Shown here one piece after another: positions 1 through 6,802 of a DNA stretch of 16,175 nt. Positions within the stretch are counted from its first letter, which is position 1. Every line of letters starts with the position of its first letter. Origin of the DNA: CAYMLQ01 sp964390795 (GTDB taxonomy: Bacteria > Verrucomicrobiota > Kiritimatiellia > RFP12 > UBA1067); assembly GCA_964390795.1 (NCBI GenBank), contig CAYMLQ010000100.1:1-16175 (forward strand). Reading direction: 5' to 3'. The position numbers were made by a program, and so were the translations under genes. The notes beneath the pieces were generated by a model, which was not told the DNA's origin, did not search any database, and saw only the letters and a program-made list of their open reading frames with translations.

Positions 1-433
1 CGGTCGTCGCGCCGCCACCCGAGGCAGCGGCAGGCCCGCCGAGCTTAAGAGCTGAAGCCCACACGCTCGGGAGAGACATGTTCTGAGTGTTCAGCGAGCG
101 ATAGGACGCAGATCCCCAAGCCACGCTCGAAAGTCGCGCAGGCTCCGGCAGAGAGTCGGCAAGCGCGCGCATAGCCGCCCTGCTTCTGTCTCCCCAGTCA
201 CCGTCGGCCGCGGTCCTTCCGCTCGGCAGCGTAGGGGCCAGCCTACCAGCTCCAATCAGGGCACGCTGGACGTCGATCTTCGGCACCGTGACAGCCGGTA
301 CGGCCCCAGCGCCAGTATTCCCCAGGCCAGTATACGAGCCAAGCAGCGCCGGAGACGTCCTCGGGCTCCCGAGCGTCTGAACGGGGATGAAGTTGATGAT
401 CTTGGTCTGCGCGGGGTCTGCAAAGTACGCCAT
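1..433 (-). CDS. Partial protein with a peptidoglycan-binding-like segment, C-terminus off the window
   Basis: The frame is open from an ATG at 433 to the window edge, giving 144 visible residues beginning MAYFADPAQTK. A GAGGA ribosome site precedes the start, which lies 7 bases after the stop of the 273-residue gene. After a low-complexity stretch, residues about 53-95 read VQRALIGAGRL followed by ADGDWGDRSRAAMRALA. This resembles the LQxxLxxxG...vDGxfGxxTxxAV pattern of PG_binding_1 repeats in lysins and peptidoglycan hydrolases. I infer possible cell-wall binding, with any catalytic domain beyond the edge. The MAY start matches the MSY/MAY starts of many neighbours. No signal peptide or membrane segment is visible in this part. 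The gene is certain; the domain assignment is tentative. Confidence 0.75.
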   Translation of the reverse strand, partial: MAYFADPAQTKIINFIPVQTLGSPRTSPALLGSYTGLGNTGAGAVPAVTVPKIDVQRALIGAGRLAPTLPSGRTAADGDWGDRSRAAMRALADSLPEPARLSSVAWGSASYRSLNTQNMSLPSVWASALKLGGPAAASGGGATT

Positions 434-440
434 GGTTTCC

Positions 441-1262
441 TCAGACTTTCTGGCCTTCATCACGAAGATCGTCGATGTACTGTTCCCAAGCCTTGCCCCG
501 CTTGTTGCTCTTGTCCGGATACAGGCCGATGATCCCGTCCGCGGTCTCAACCGGGCGCAGCCCCTCTGCCTTCAGCATCTTGCTGATCTGCCCATTGAGA
601 AGGACAGAAGAGGCGTTCGGCGCACGCAGCGTGATCAGTGGCGACGGAGTCTTGATGGTCTTCGCCGCCTCATCCGCGTCGATATAGACCCTCACCCCGT
701 GAATCCCCTCGGCTTTGAGACCCTGTTCAATCTCGGCCCCGAAGCCAGACCGAGACGGCGACCACGACGTGCTCTTATTGCTCCGCACCTCGCGCGCATC
801 TTCATCCCCGTCCGACGCGTCCGAGTCGCTCGACGGCGTATCCGACGCGCCGTTCTTCTTGAGCACCTTGTGGTAGACGACGAACCCAACGCCGCCGACC
901 GCAGCCGCAGCGAGCGCCCATCCCCACACCGGAAGCCCCCCGTACTTCTTGAGGAGGATGTTCTCCTCATCATCGTCGCCACTCATCGAGGGATCGTGAT
1001 ACGGACCCATCCACGGCATGGGGTTCGTGTTCGGGCTCACGATGTCCATCGGGTAGGTGCCAGCCGGGTACGGATACGGCCCCCGATGGAACGCAGGCTG
1101 GTACGCGGCAGGCGTCATCTGCGGCGCCAGCGGATACGGAACCGGCTGCATCGGCATAGGCATCGGCGGGTACGCCTGTGCCTGCGGCTGCATCTGCGGG
1201 TGCATCTGCGGCTGCATAGGGTACTGCATCGGAGGCTGCATCGGGTTGTATGGCTGGTTCAT
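441..1262 (-). CDS. Membrane protein with Pro/Met/Gln-rich N-terminus and C-terminal soluble domain
   Basis: This 273-residue protein is not recognised. Residues 1-95 are a low-complexity stretch rich in proline, methionine, glutamine and tyrosine (PMQ and YP repeats), then an acidic patch GDDDEE. A membrane segment follows at about 111-130, introduced by KKYGGLPVWGW and closed by KVLKK. After a Ser/Asp-rich linker (139-160), residues about 163-273 look like a compact alpha/beta domain (AEIEQGLKAEGIHGVRVYID...). Unlike most neighbours, it keeps a folded domain after the membrane segment; only the NusG fusion does the same. The PVWxW motif before the membrane is shared with the 598- and 205-residue proteins. 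AGGG lies upstream of the ATG, and the start is 14 bases after the preceding stop. The charge pattern suggests the C-terminal domain is cytoplasmic or interior. Confidence 0.88.
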   Translation of the reverse strand: MNQPYNPMQPPMQYPMQPQMHPQMQPQAQAYPPMPMPMQPVPYPLAPQMTPAAYQPAFHRGPYPYPAGTYPMDIVSPNTNPMPWMGPYHDPSMSGDDDEENILLKKYGGLPVWGWALAAAAVGGVGFVVYHKVLKKNGASDTPSSDSDASDGDEDAREVRSNKSTSWSPSRSGFGAEIEQGLKAEGIHGVRVYIDADEAAKTIKTPSPLITLRAPNASSVLLNGQISKMLKAEGLRPVETADGIIGLYPDKSNKRGKAWEQYIDDLRDEGQKV

Positions 1263-1276
1263 CGGCGGTTACCCTA

Positions 1277-3073
1277 TCACTTCGCAGTGGCCAACGCAGC
1301 AGCCTTCTTCTTGCGCGCGCGGATGAAGACAGCCCCGCCAAGGAGCAGCGCGGCACCCCCGGCTCCCCATGCCCAGACAGGCAGGCCGTAGAAGTTCCGC
1401 AAGTACCAGTCGAGACCAAGCTCCTTCTCTTTGGCGTCGAGCGCAGCGCTTGCCTTGGTGACGGCTGCGCGCAACGACGCGACCGCAGCGCTGAGTCCGT
1501 TCAGAGCGCCCAGCGACGCCGTAAGCCCTGGCACATCAAGCGTGGCAGAGATCTGATTCGCTTCATTCGTTTTGCGATGCAAAGCATCGAACGCGTTGCC
1601 TGCCTGCTGCTGCAAGATAGACATCGCAGAGCAGCGAACCCTCTCGGCCTGCTCCGCGAACGGCGCTCGGCTGGCCATCGCCTCGGCTTCGGGCATTGCG
1701 ATGGCGATGATCTTGGCGGGCGTATACTCCTGCTTCAGGGCAGTCATTTCCTGGCCAATCGTAGGCCCGCGCGAGATTGCAAGCTGAATCGAGGCCGCGT
1801 CCGTCGCGATCTTTGCTTCCAGGGTGTCGGCCAGTTTGGACACGGCCGCAACGGAAGCCCTCGCGCCCTCCAGCTGTGGGATCTCGACAACTGTCGCAGG
1901 AAGTGCATCCAGCTGCGCGACCGCAGACGCGACGCCGTTGTTGACCTCCGTGACAAACGTCTGAACGCCAGCAGCAGTCGTGATGCCTGTCTGGATCTCA
2001 CTCACGAGCTTGCCGAGCTTCAGCGCAGAGCTGTCAAGCTTCTTCTTGAGCGCCGTAACGCCCTGCAAGTTGACCTTGAAGGCTGTCGCCAGCTGACCCA
2101 GCGAGCGACGCACGCGCTCGACGGCGTCTGCGATCTGCGGTTGCGCGTCCTTGTCGGACCACGACTTGAAAGACAGAAGCACAGGCAACGGGAGAACCGT
2201 GCCTCCCACCGACATTCCGTTGTCGCGCATGGCTTGTGCAAGATTGACCTGAACCCACGCGGTCAGCGCGTCCGTGTTCGCTTCCTTCTTGAGCTGGACC
2301 ACGATCGCGAACGCGCCGCGAGAAGCGGCGTCTCCAGTACGCTCAAACCAGAACGGAGTCGCAGCCGCGATGCGGTCGCTGATGTCTGCTACCGTTCCCT
2401 TCACGCCCGGCGCCTGCCTTGCCGTGTACTCTTGGAAGATCGGCGTGTATTGCCAGTTTGGGTTTGGCTGTGGGCCAAACTTCCTCTGGTTGTCAGCCGC
2501 TTTGCGGCCAGCGTCGCTCAGGCGCGCATCGTAGGCAGCGCTCGGGTACGCCATCTGCTGCATGACCTTCCGCGCTGGGTCGGACCCTGCCGTCGCATCG
2601 TCCCACCTCACAACGGGTGCGACGTACGCCACAAACGAACCCGCTGGAATGAGCGCAGGAGGCGGCTCCCACTTCGGGAGTGACGCGTCACGCGCATAGA
2701 TCCCAGCGCACTCAGAGGCCACGATTGCGGCGAAAGACGCGGCAGCACGCGGGTCAAGGGAAGCTCTCTCGACGCGCTGAGCCAACGACTCTTGCGTGGT
2801 CGTTGAGGTGAACAGCGGCCCAGTTTGCATCCCCATCTGCTGGGCCTTCGACAGGGCGATAGAGCCCCCGCCGGTCGTCGTGCCGGTCACAAGAGAACCC
2901 GAAGTCATCGCAGTCGTCTGGGCAGCCAAGAGTTTGACGGGAGCCGTAAACGTTGACTTTGACGTCGAGAGCCCCGTTGACGTAGACGTTGAAGTCGTCT
3001 TCGCGTCCGGGTTCATCATAAAGACGCCCAACGACCCGCTGCGCACTCCCGACTGACGCTGGCTGTAGCTCAT
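1277..3073 (-). CDS. 598-residue helical protein with C-terminal membrane anchor
   Basis: Not recognised. The protein begins MSYSQRQSG, continues with a Ser/Thr-rich low-complexity region (about 20-60), then a probable globular region (about 90-300, rich in aromatics and containing NWQYTPIFQEYTARQ and TPFWFERTGD). From about 300 to 560 it is largely alpha-helical with heptad-like Ala/Leu/Val spacing, including long stretches without proline, as in a stalk or coiled-coil bundle. The chain ends with LDWYLRNFYGLPVWAWG, a membrane segment at about 567-587, and the very basic tail RARKKKAAALATAK. No signal peptide is visible. GGAG stands upstream of the ATG. The leading gap of 55 bases after the 52-residue gene is one of the longer ones in the operon. 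Length and form suit a spike, fibre or tether held in a membrane, but that is inference. Confidence 0.9.
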   Translation of the reverse strand: MSYSQRQSGVRSGSLGVFMMNPDAKTTSTSTSTGLSTSKSTFTAPVKLLAAQTTAMTSGSLVTGTTTGGGSIALSKAQQMGMQTGPLFTSTTTQESLAQRVERASLDPRAAASFAAIVASECAGIYARDASLPKWEPPPALIPAGSFVAYVAPVVRWDDATAGSDPARKVMQQMAYPSAAYDARLSDAGRKAADNQRKFGPQPNPNWQYTPIFQEYTARQAPGVKGTVADISDRIAAATPFWFERTGDAASRGAFAIVVQLKKEANTDALTAWVQVNLAQAMRDNGMSVGGTVLPLPVLLSFKSWSDKDAQPQIADAVERVRRSLGQLATAFKVNLQGVTALKKKLDSSALKLGKLVSEIQTGITTAAGVQTFVTEVNNGVASAVAQLDALPATVVEIPQLEGARASVAAVSKLADTLEAKIATDAASIQLAISRGPTIGQEMTALKQEYTPAKIIAIAMPEAEAMASRAPFAEQAERVRCSAMSILQQQAGNAFDALHRKTNEANQISATLDVPGLTASLGALNGLSAAVASLRAAVTKASAALDAKEKELGLDWYLRNFYGLPVWAWGAGGAALLLGGAVFIRARKKKAAALATAK

Positions 3074-3128
3074 TCTCGGTCTCCTGTTTTGCTCAAACGC
3101 ATTGCCGCGCGGCGTCCGTGACTTTTCC

Positions 3129-3287
3129 CTAGCAGATACGTTCCCACGCGACAGCGGCTACGAGGGCGAGACTCTTCGCGGTGTACCACCAAACGAAGTA
3201 CGACGGGTTCGCGAGGATCGCCTGCTCGGCGTTCTCGCGCCATCCACCGCCCGATCGCTGATGCCAGTATTGCTCCTGCGGCGTCAC
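3129..3287 (-). CDS. 52-residue single-pass membrane protein
   Basis: This small gene lies in the 210-base interval between the 376- and 598-residue genes. A GTG at 3287-3285 overlaps the TGA of the upstream gene as GTGA, the same coupling used elsewhere in this operon, and AAGGG lies about 9 bases before it. The frame runs to a TAG at 3131-3129. The product begins TPQEQYWHQRSGGGW, is soluble-looking for about 28 residues, then has a hydrophobic segment (PSYFVWWYTAKSLALVAAVA) and ends WERIC. It follows the plan of the neighbours: a short outer part, then one membrane segment close to the C-terminus. The function is unknown. The coupled start and the hydrophobic segment support reality; the short length limits certainty. 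Confidence 0.72.
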   Translation of the reverse strand: MTPQEQYWHQRSGGGWRENAEQAILANPSYFVWWYTAKSLALVAAVAWERIC

Positions 3288-4414
3288 TTCAGTGCCCTTC
3301 GCCCCGCGCGCGAAGCCTTGGCACGCCTCGCGCGCGAAGCCTTGCGCTTGCTCCTCATGATCCGCGACACGGGATACCCTTCAAGGTACTCGCGCCAGAC
3401 GTCGAGGTGCTCGCGATGGATCGCCGCGATGATGCGCTTCGCGTCTGCCTCGTCCTTCACACGCCCTTGCTTCAAGCGCTTCGTCGCGTTGATGGCGTCT
3501 TCGCGCGATGTGATCGGGTACGCCTTGCGCTTGGGGAGGGCGTAGATCGCTCCTCGGTTTGCCTCGATTGGCGAGTCAATCCGTACCTGCCTCAGCACAC
3601 TCCGGCGATCGTGCGCCGCGTCTGACGCCGATTTCCGCGCCCGCGACCACAGGTCCCAATCGCTTTCCTCGTACTTCTCGCCGATTCTGCTCACAACCGG
3701 CAGAATTTCTCCACTCACATCGCTTCTGTCGTACGTTTCTTCGAAGCCGAGGCGCGGACCGGCTGCTCCGCTCACAAGCGGACCAGATGGCAGTTCTGCG
3801 CGCAGGCGCTTTGCTTTTGCGCCGGATTTCACGGCCATCTCGATTTGACGCTTCAGCCAATTAATCTTGACGGACAACTCAGCGATTGCGACCATCGTCA
3901 GCAAAACTGTGCGCGTCTCAGAGTCGCGCCGCGACAGCCGTAGCTCTTTTTCAAGAAAGTCATACGGAATCCCAGTACTGCGGAACTCACTGGCCCAGGC
4001 ATACAAGATTCCTTTTTTTGTGCTGCCCCACAGATCCTGAAAATCGGGGTCATCTTCAAGGTCGTCAATGACCTGCGCTGCTTCTCTCAAGGCTCGGACA
4101 CTGGACCGCTGGAGGTCTTCCTGCACTGCGCGCTTCTGAAACTCCCAGGCAACGACCTGGTTTTCTGCGAGCGCGATCTCATCCTCGCTAATCGCACCAC
4201 GACGGATGTCCTCGTCGAGCAAGTACCTCATCCGCGCTTCGTTCCTCGCGTACCACTCGCCCAACGTCCGCGGCAAGTCGCCTGAATTTAACTGAAGGCC
4301 GCGTGGCCTGCTCGTGCGCTTGCTCCGCAGGATCCGCGACACGGGATACACCTGGCGCCCCAGTTCGCTGTTCGGGCGCAAGGTGCGGCCCCTGCTTGTT
4401 TTCCGTTGAGCCAT
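3284..4414 (-). CDS. 376-residue basic protein with a duplicated YPVSRI-RSKR motif
   Basis: Not recognised, and no membrane segment is visible. The protein is helical and charged: residues 50-215 are mostly alpha-helix with an acidic patch (DDLEDDPDFQDLW), and 215-340 are mixed. Nearly the same 12 residues occur near both ends: VYPVSRILRSKR at 22-33 and GYPVSRIMRSKR at 346-357. A third looser version (AYPITSRED) sits near 297. The C-terminus after the second copy is extremely basic, with KASRA repeated, resembling the lysine/arginine-rich tails of DNA-condensing proteins. The start ATG has CAGGAG upstream. It is the first gene after the 66-base gap holding one copy of a 29-base repeat. A nucleic-acid-binding or virion DNA-packing role is possible, but inferred only from charge. 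Confidence 0.9.
   Translation of the reverse strand: MAQRKTSRGRTLRPNSELGRQVYPVSRILRSKRTSRPRGLQLNSGDLPRTLGEWYARNEARMRYLLDEDIRRGAISEDEIALAENQVVAWEFQKRAVQEDLQRSSVRALREAAQVIDDLEDDPDFQDLWGSTKKGILYAWASEFRSTGIPYDFLEKELRLSRRDSETRTVLLTMVAIAELSVKINWLKRQIEMAVKSGAKAKRLRAELPSGPLVSGAAGPRLGFEETYDRSDVSGEILPVVSRIGEKYEESDWDLWSRARKSASDAAHDRRSVLRQVRIDSPIEANRGAIYALPKRKAYPITSREDAINATKRLKQGRVKDEADAKRIIAAIHREHLDVWREYLEGYPVSRIMRSKRKASRARRAKASRAGRRALK
3344..3379. repeat. 36-base direct repeat, copy 2 (C-terminal motif of the 376-residue protein)
   Basis: Matches 4316-4351 at 33 of 36 positions. On the minus strand it encodes GYPVSRIMRSKR. Conservation extends to the nucleotide level, so the duplication is recent, gene-converted, or constrained as DNA as well as protein. 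Confidence 0.85.
4316..4351. repeat. 36-base direct repeat, copy 1 (N-terminal motif of the 376-residue protein)
   Basis: Partner of 3344-3379 with three mismatches. On the minus strand it encodes VYPVSRILRSKR, residues 22-33 of the same protein. The two copies lie near opposite ends of one gene, so recombination between them would remove almost the whole coding region. Confidence 0.85.
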
Positions 4415-4443
4415 GTCGTCTCCTGATGCGATCTACTGGTGCA

Positions 4444-4472
4444 GCGCGCAGGGTCTGGCGCCCCGCGGTCCT
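4444..4472. repeat. 29-base exact direct repeat, intergenic copy
   Basis: Identical over 29 bases to 8257-8285, where the same bases are coding. Here it occupies most of the 66-base gap between the NusG-fusion stop (4481) and the start of the 376-residue gene (4414). It contains the short palindromes GCGCGC, GGCGCC and CCGCGG. It could be a regulatory site, a transcript-processing site, or a trace of recombination with the 465-residue gene. I see no clear promoter elements in it. Confidence 0.85.
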
Positions 4473-4480
4473 GAGGAGCC

Positions 4481-5641
4481 CTACGGCTTTGGCTTGGGTG
4501 CCTTCGCCAGCTTGAGCTGCACAAGCGGGAGCGCGAGGTCAGTGGCACGCCCGTAGATTTCGAGCGTCACCAGCGCAGACTTCGCCTTCGGGATGAGACG
4601 CTTGACTTTGCCCGAGAACCCCTTGAAGGAGCCAGAAACAGCCTCCACCTCGCTGCCCTCTTCAATGGGAAGCGATGCAAGCGGGTCTTCGGCACCCATC
4701 TTCTCGCGGATCTCGGCGATCTCCTCGTCCGTGACCGGCGTCGGCAGAAGCCCTTGCGCGCCCTGCGTAGCTTTCAGCAAGAACCGCACGCGAGGCGTGA
4801 TTGGCTCGGCGATCTGCACGTAGATGTAGGTCGGGTACAGCGCCTCGTGCACAGTCTGCGTCAGCGTGCGCGGCGCTTCGAAAGGGTTGAACTTTTTCTT
4901 GGTAGGATCTTTAGGGTCCGAGTAATCGAGATGCTTCACGGTCTTCTTGATCATCGGGACCAAGATCTCGCCAAACGAGTCCGACATCTCGCGCATGACG
5001 ATCTGATTTCTGAGAGCTTTCTCGACGACCAGCTCTCGGCCAGCAGGCGCACGCAGGACATACCACTTCTTCGACGCGTTCTCGCGCAGGCTGCCAAGAG
5101 CCCGGCTCGCACGGCGGCGATTCGCCTGCATCGGGGCTTTCTTGCGCGACAGCAGCACGTAGCCGACCGTCACAGCAAACGCGACGCCAGCGCCGATGCC
5201 GATGTACAGGGCTGCCTTTTTGCTCTTGTCCTCAGGAACGCGGGGCCGCGCTTTAGTGCTCGCGCCGTCGCTTGCCATCGAAGCGAAGACTGCGTCGACC
5301 TGTCCTTGGGTCAGCTGCGGAGCGATGTTTGCTGGCGGGTCTGAGAATGTTCCCTGGATATCGCCCTGTGACCCGTCTCCGCGCCGGAATGCCAGCCATC
5401 CGCCGCCGGGCGAATAGCCAACATAAACCAGCTCGGCAGGTGCCCGCTGAACGATCTCGTAGTCGACGCCTTGATCGCCCTGATACCGTGACCTGAACCA
5501 CTCCAGCACAGCGGGAGTGACCTTGTACCAGCGATTGTACGTGCGCGCGGCAGGCACTGGGGGTGTGGCCGTCGCCGGACCCCCGCCAGGCGATTGCGCC
5601 GAGGGGGTCGTCGATTCGTTGTTGCCGAGATGGTACGACAT
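4481..5641 (-). CDS. NusG-family transcription factor fused behind a membrane-anchored N-terminal module
   Basis: This 386-residue protein starts at the ATG at 5641 (MSYHLGNNES), with AGAGGT upstream; a longer in-frame start is less likely because the same MSYHLG start recurs in two upstream genes. Residues 35-75 (RWYKVTPAVLEWFRSRY) match residues 25-40 of the 171-residue neighbour. A proline/alanine linker leads to a membrane segment at 143-165, then SRKKAPMQANRRRASR. Residues 191-300 are a NusG N-terminal domain: KKWYVLRAPAGRE, EKALRNQI, DSFGEILVPM and LYPTYIYVQI align with the usual WYVxxxxGxE, FGExxVP and FPGYVLV motifs. A 25-30-residue basic insertion sits before the last strand. Residues 328-378 are the KOW domain (EGSEVEAVSGSFKGFSGKV, EIYGRATDL). 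NusG proteins bind RNA polymerase and alter elongation or termination; membrane tethering is not usual for the family. The basic flank after the membrane segment puts the NusG half in the cytoplasm. Confidence 0.93.
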   Translation of the reverse strand: MSYHLGNNESTTPSAQSPGGGPATATPPVPAARTYNRWYKVTPAVLEWFRSRYQGDQGVDYEIVQRAPAELVYVGYSPGGGWLAFRRGDGSQGDIQGTFSDPPANIAPQLTQGQVDAVFASMASDGASTKARPRVPEDKSKKAALYIGIGAGVAFAVTVGYVLLSRKKAPMQANRRRASRALGSLRENASKKWYVLRAPAGRELVVEKALRNQIVMREMSDSFGEILVPMIKKTVKHLDYSDPKDPTKKKFNPFEAPRTLTQTVHEALYPTYIYVQIAEPITPRVRFLLKATQGAQGLLPTPVTDEEIAEIREKMGAEDPLASLPIEEGSEVEAVSGSFKGFSGKVKRLIPKAKSALVTLEIYGRATDLALPLVQLKLAKAPKPKP

Positions 5642-5645
5642 CGAA

Positions 5646-6161
5646 CTACCTCTTTGCACTCGCGAGTGCACTCAGACCGAAAAGCAGCAGCCCTGCGCCC
5701 GCCCCTGCGGCGATGTACAGACCCCAGTTTGTCTTCGCTGGCGGACGCACGACCATGCGCGGCTTGTCTACCGACGGAGCTGGTTCGCGCAGCTCAATGC
5801 CGCGCCGGTTAAGCCCACACACGTCCGACACAAGCTGCCAAGTGAGCAAGGGCTCACCGACCGGGTCCGCGTATGGAGCCCGAACCGAACCATGTCGCGC
5901 AAAGATACCGAACCGGTTCTGCTCGCCGCGACAAGACAAGTAGAACATGTCTTCTCCGCCGGAAGCGATTCCGATGAAGCTATTTTCTGCCGTAGTTGTC
6001 GGCTCAATGACCTCGGACCGAATCGACGTGTCGTTCGGGTATGCAGATCTCAGCCACGAGAGCACGCTTGGAGTCACGCGATACCAACGCGCCTGCTCCG
6101 GAAGCGGCTCCGCAGGGTCGTCGGCTGTGGCGAGCGCGATTTTGCCGAGATGGTAGCTCAT
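5646..6161 (-). CDS. MSYHLG-family membrane protein, 171 residues
   Basis: The start is the ATG at 6161 (MSYHLGKIALATADD), preceded by GGTGAGG and 4 bases after the preceding stop. Residues 25-40 (RWYRVTPSVLSWLRSAY) are clearly homologous to residues 37-53 of the NusG fusion directly downstream, and the following region (to about 115) has similar size. A proline-containing linker leads to the membrane segment KTNWGLYIAAGAGAGLLL (about 144-168) and a short basic end, SAKR. It is therefore the NusG fusion without the NusG part, and suggests the fusion arose by adding NusG to a pre-existing tail-anchored family. The function of the WYxVTP domain is unknown to me. Four cysteines or fewer are present and no catalytic motif is visible. 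Confidence 0.9.
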   Translation of the reverse strand: MSYHLGKIALATADDPAEPLPEQARWYRVTPSVLSWLRSAYPNDTSIRSEVIEPTTTAENSFIGIASGGEDMFYLSCRGEQNRFGIFARHGSVRAPYADPVGEPLLTWQLVSDVCGLNRRGIELREPAPSVDKPRMVVRPPAKTNWGLYIAAGAGAGLLLFGLSALASAKR

Positions 6162-6165
6162 GACC

Positions 6166-6786
6166 TCACCGGCCCTTCGACCAGTAGCCCAGGCCAACCA
6201 GCAGCAGCAGCGCACCAGCGCCGAGGCCGAGGTAGAGGCCGGTGTTGCTTTTGGCCGACGTCGGCGCAGGGCCGGACGGAGTCGTCGTTGGGGTCGCTGG
6301 CGCAGGCGCAGGCGCAGCGCCCGGGTCGGCAGGAGCTGGCGGCGCAGGCGGCGCAGGCGGTGCATTGGCAGGAGGCGACGCACCCGGCTGGCGAGCGTTT
6401 TCCTTGGTGAGGCGCTCTCGGGTAGCGCGCTCCGGTATCTCCGCAAGAATATTCACTTCTTGCTCGCTAAACGTCCTGACGTTAGAAGGACGCAAAAGCT
6501 TTTCGCGCAGGGGCACAATGCCTTGGCTAATATTGAAGCCGCCGACATCGCCGCTGATGCTTCCGCCTAGATACTTATAACTCACGACCATCGCCGAGCC
6601 GCGGTCTTCGATGCGAACGAAGACAGGCGCGGTCTTCGACGCGATCATCTCAGTCGCCTGCGGGATGTCAGAGACCTCAATGCCTACCGCCCGGAGCTGC
6701 ATCCGTGTCTCAGGGCTGGAGATCATCCACCACCCGTACACAGGAAACTTAACATAAGTAGCAGAATTGCCGAGATGATAGCTCAT
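6166..6786 (-). CDS. MSYHLG-family membrane protein, 206 residues, with Pro/Ala linker
   Basis: The ATG at 6786 (MSYHLGNSATYVK) has GGGAGAAG upstream and is chosen over a longer frame because the start sequence is almost identical in bases to those at 6161 and 5641. A globular N-terminal region of about 130 residues contains YGWWMISSPETRMQLRAVG, possibly a diverged version of the WYxVTP element, and several beta-like stretches (APVFVRIEDRGSAMVVSYKY). Residues 135-180 form a Pro/Ala/Thr linker (PPAPPAPPAP). The membrane segment SNTGLYLGLGAGALLLLVG (about 181-202) shares GLYxGxGAG with the two downstream family members, and the chain ends YWSKGR. Function is unknown. The three genes in a row probably came from tandem duplication and divergence. 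Confidence 0.9.
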   Translation of the reverse strand: MSYHLGNSATYVKFPVYGWWMISSPETRMQLRAVGIEVSDIPQATEMIASKTAPVFVRIEDRGSAMVVSYKYLGGSISGDVGGFNISQGIVPLREKLLRPSNVRTFSEQEVNILAEIPERATRERLTKENARQPGASPPANAPPAPPAPPAPADPGAAPAPAPATPTTTPSGPAPTSAKSNTGLYLGLGAGALLLLVGLGYWSKGR

Positions 6787-6802
6787 GTCACTTCTCCCGA
6801 AA

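Noticed and set aside
387..2683. Long plus-strand open frames (387-1391 and 1250-2683)
   Set aside because: They are antisense to two clear minus-strand genes, are rich in Arg/His/Leu as expected for the complement of high-GC coding DNA, and have no domain or coupled start.
4481..5130. Reading the NusG part as the housekeeping nusG gene
   Set aside because: There is no secE or ribosomal-protein neighbourhood, the basic insertion is unusual, and the protein has a membrane module in front; a specialised paralogue fits better.
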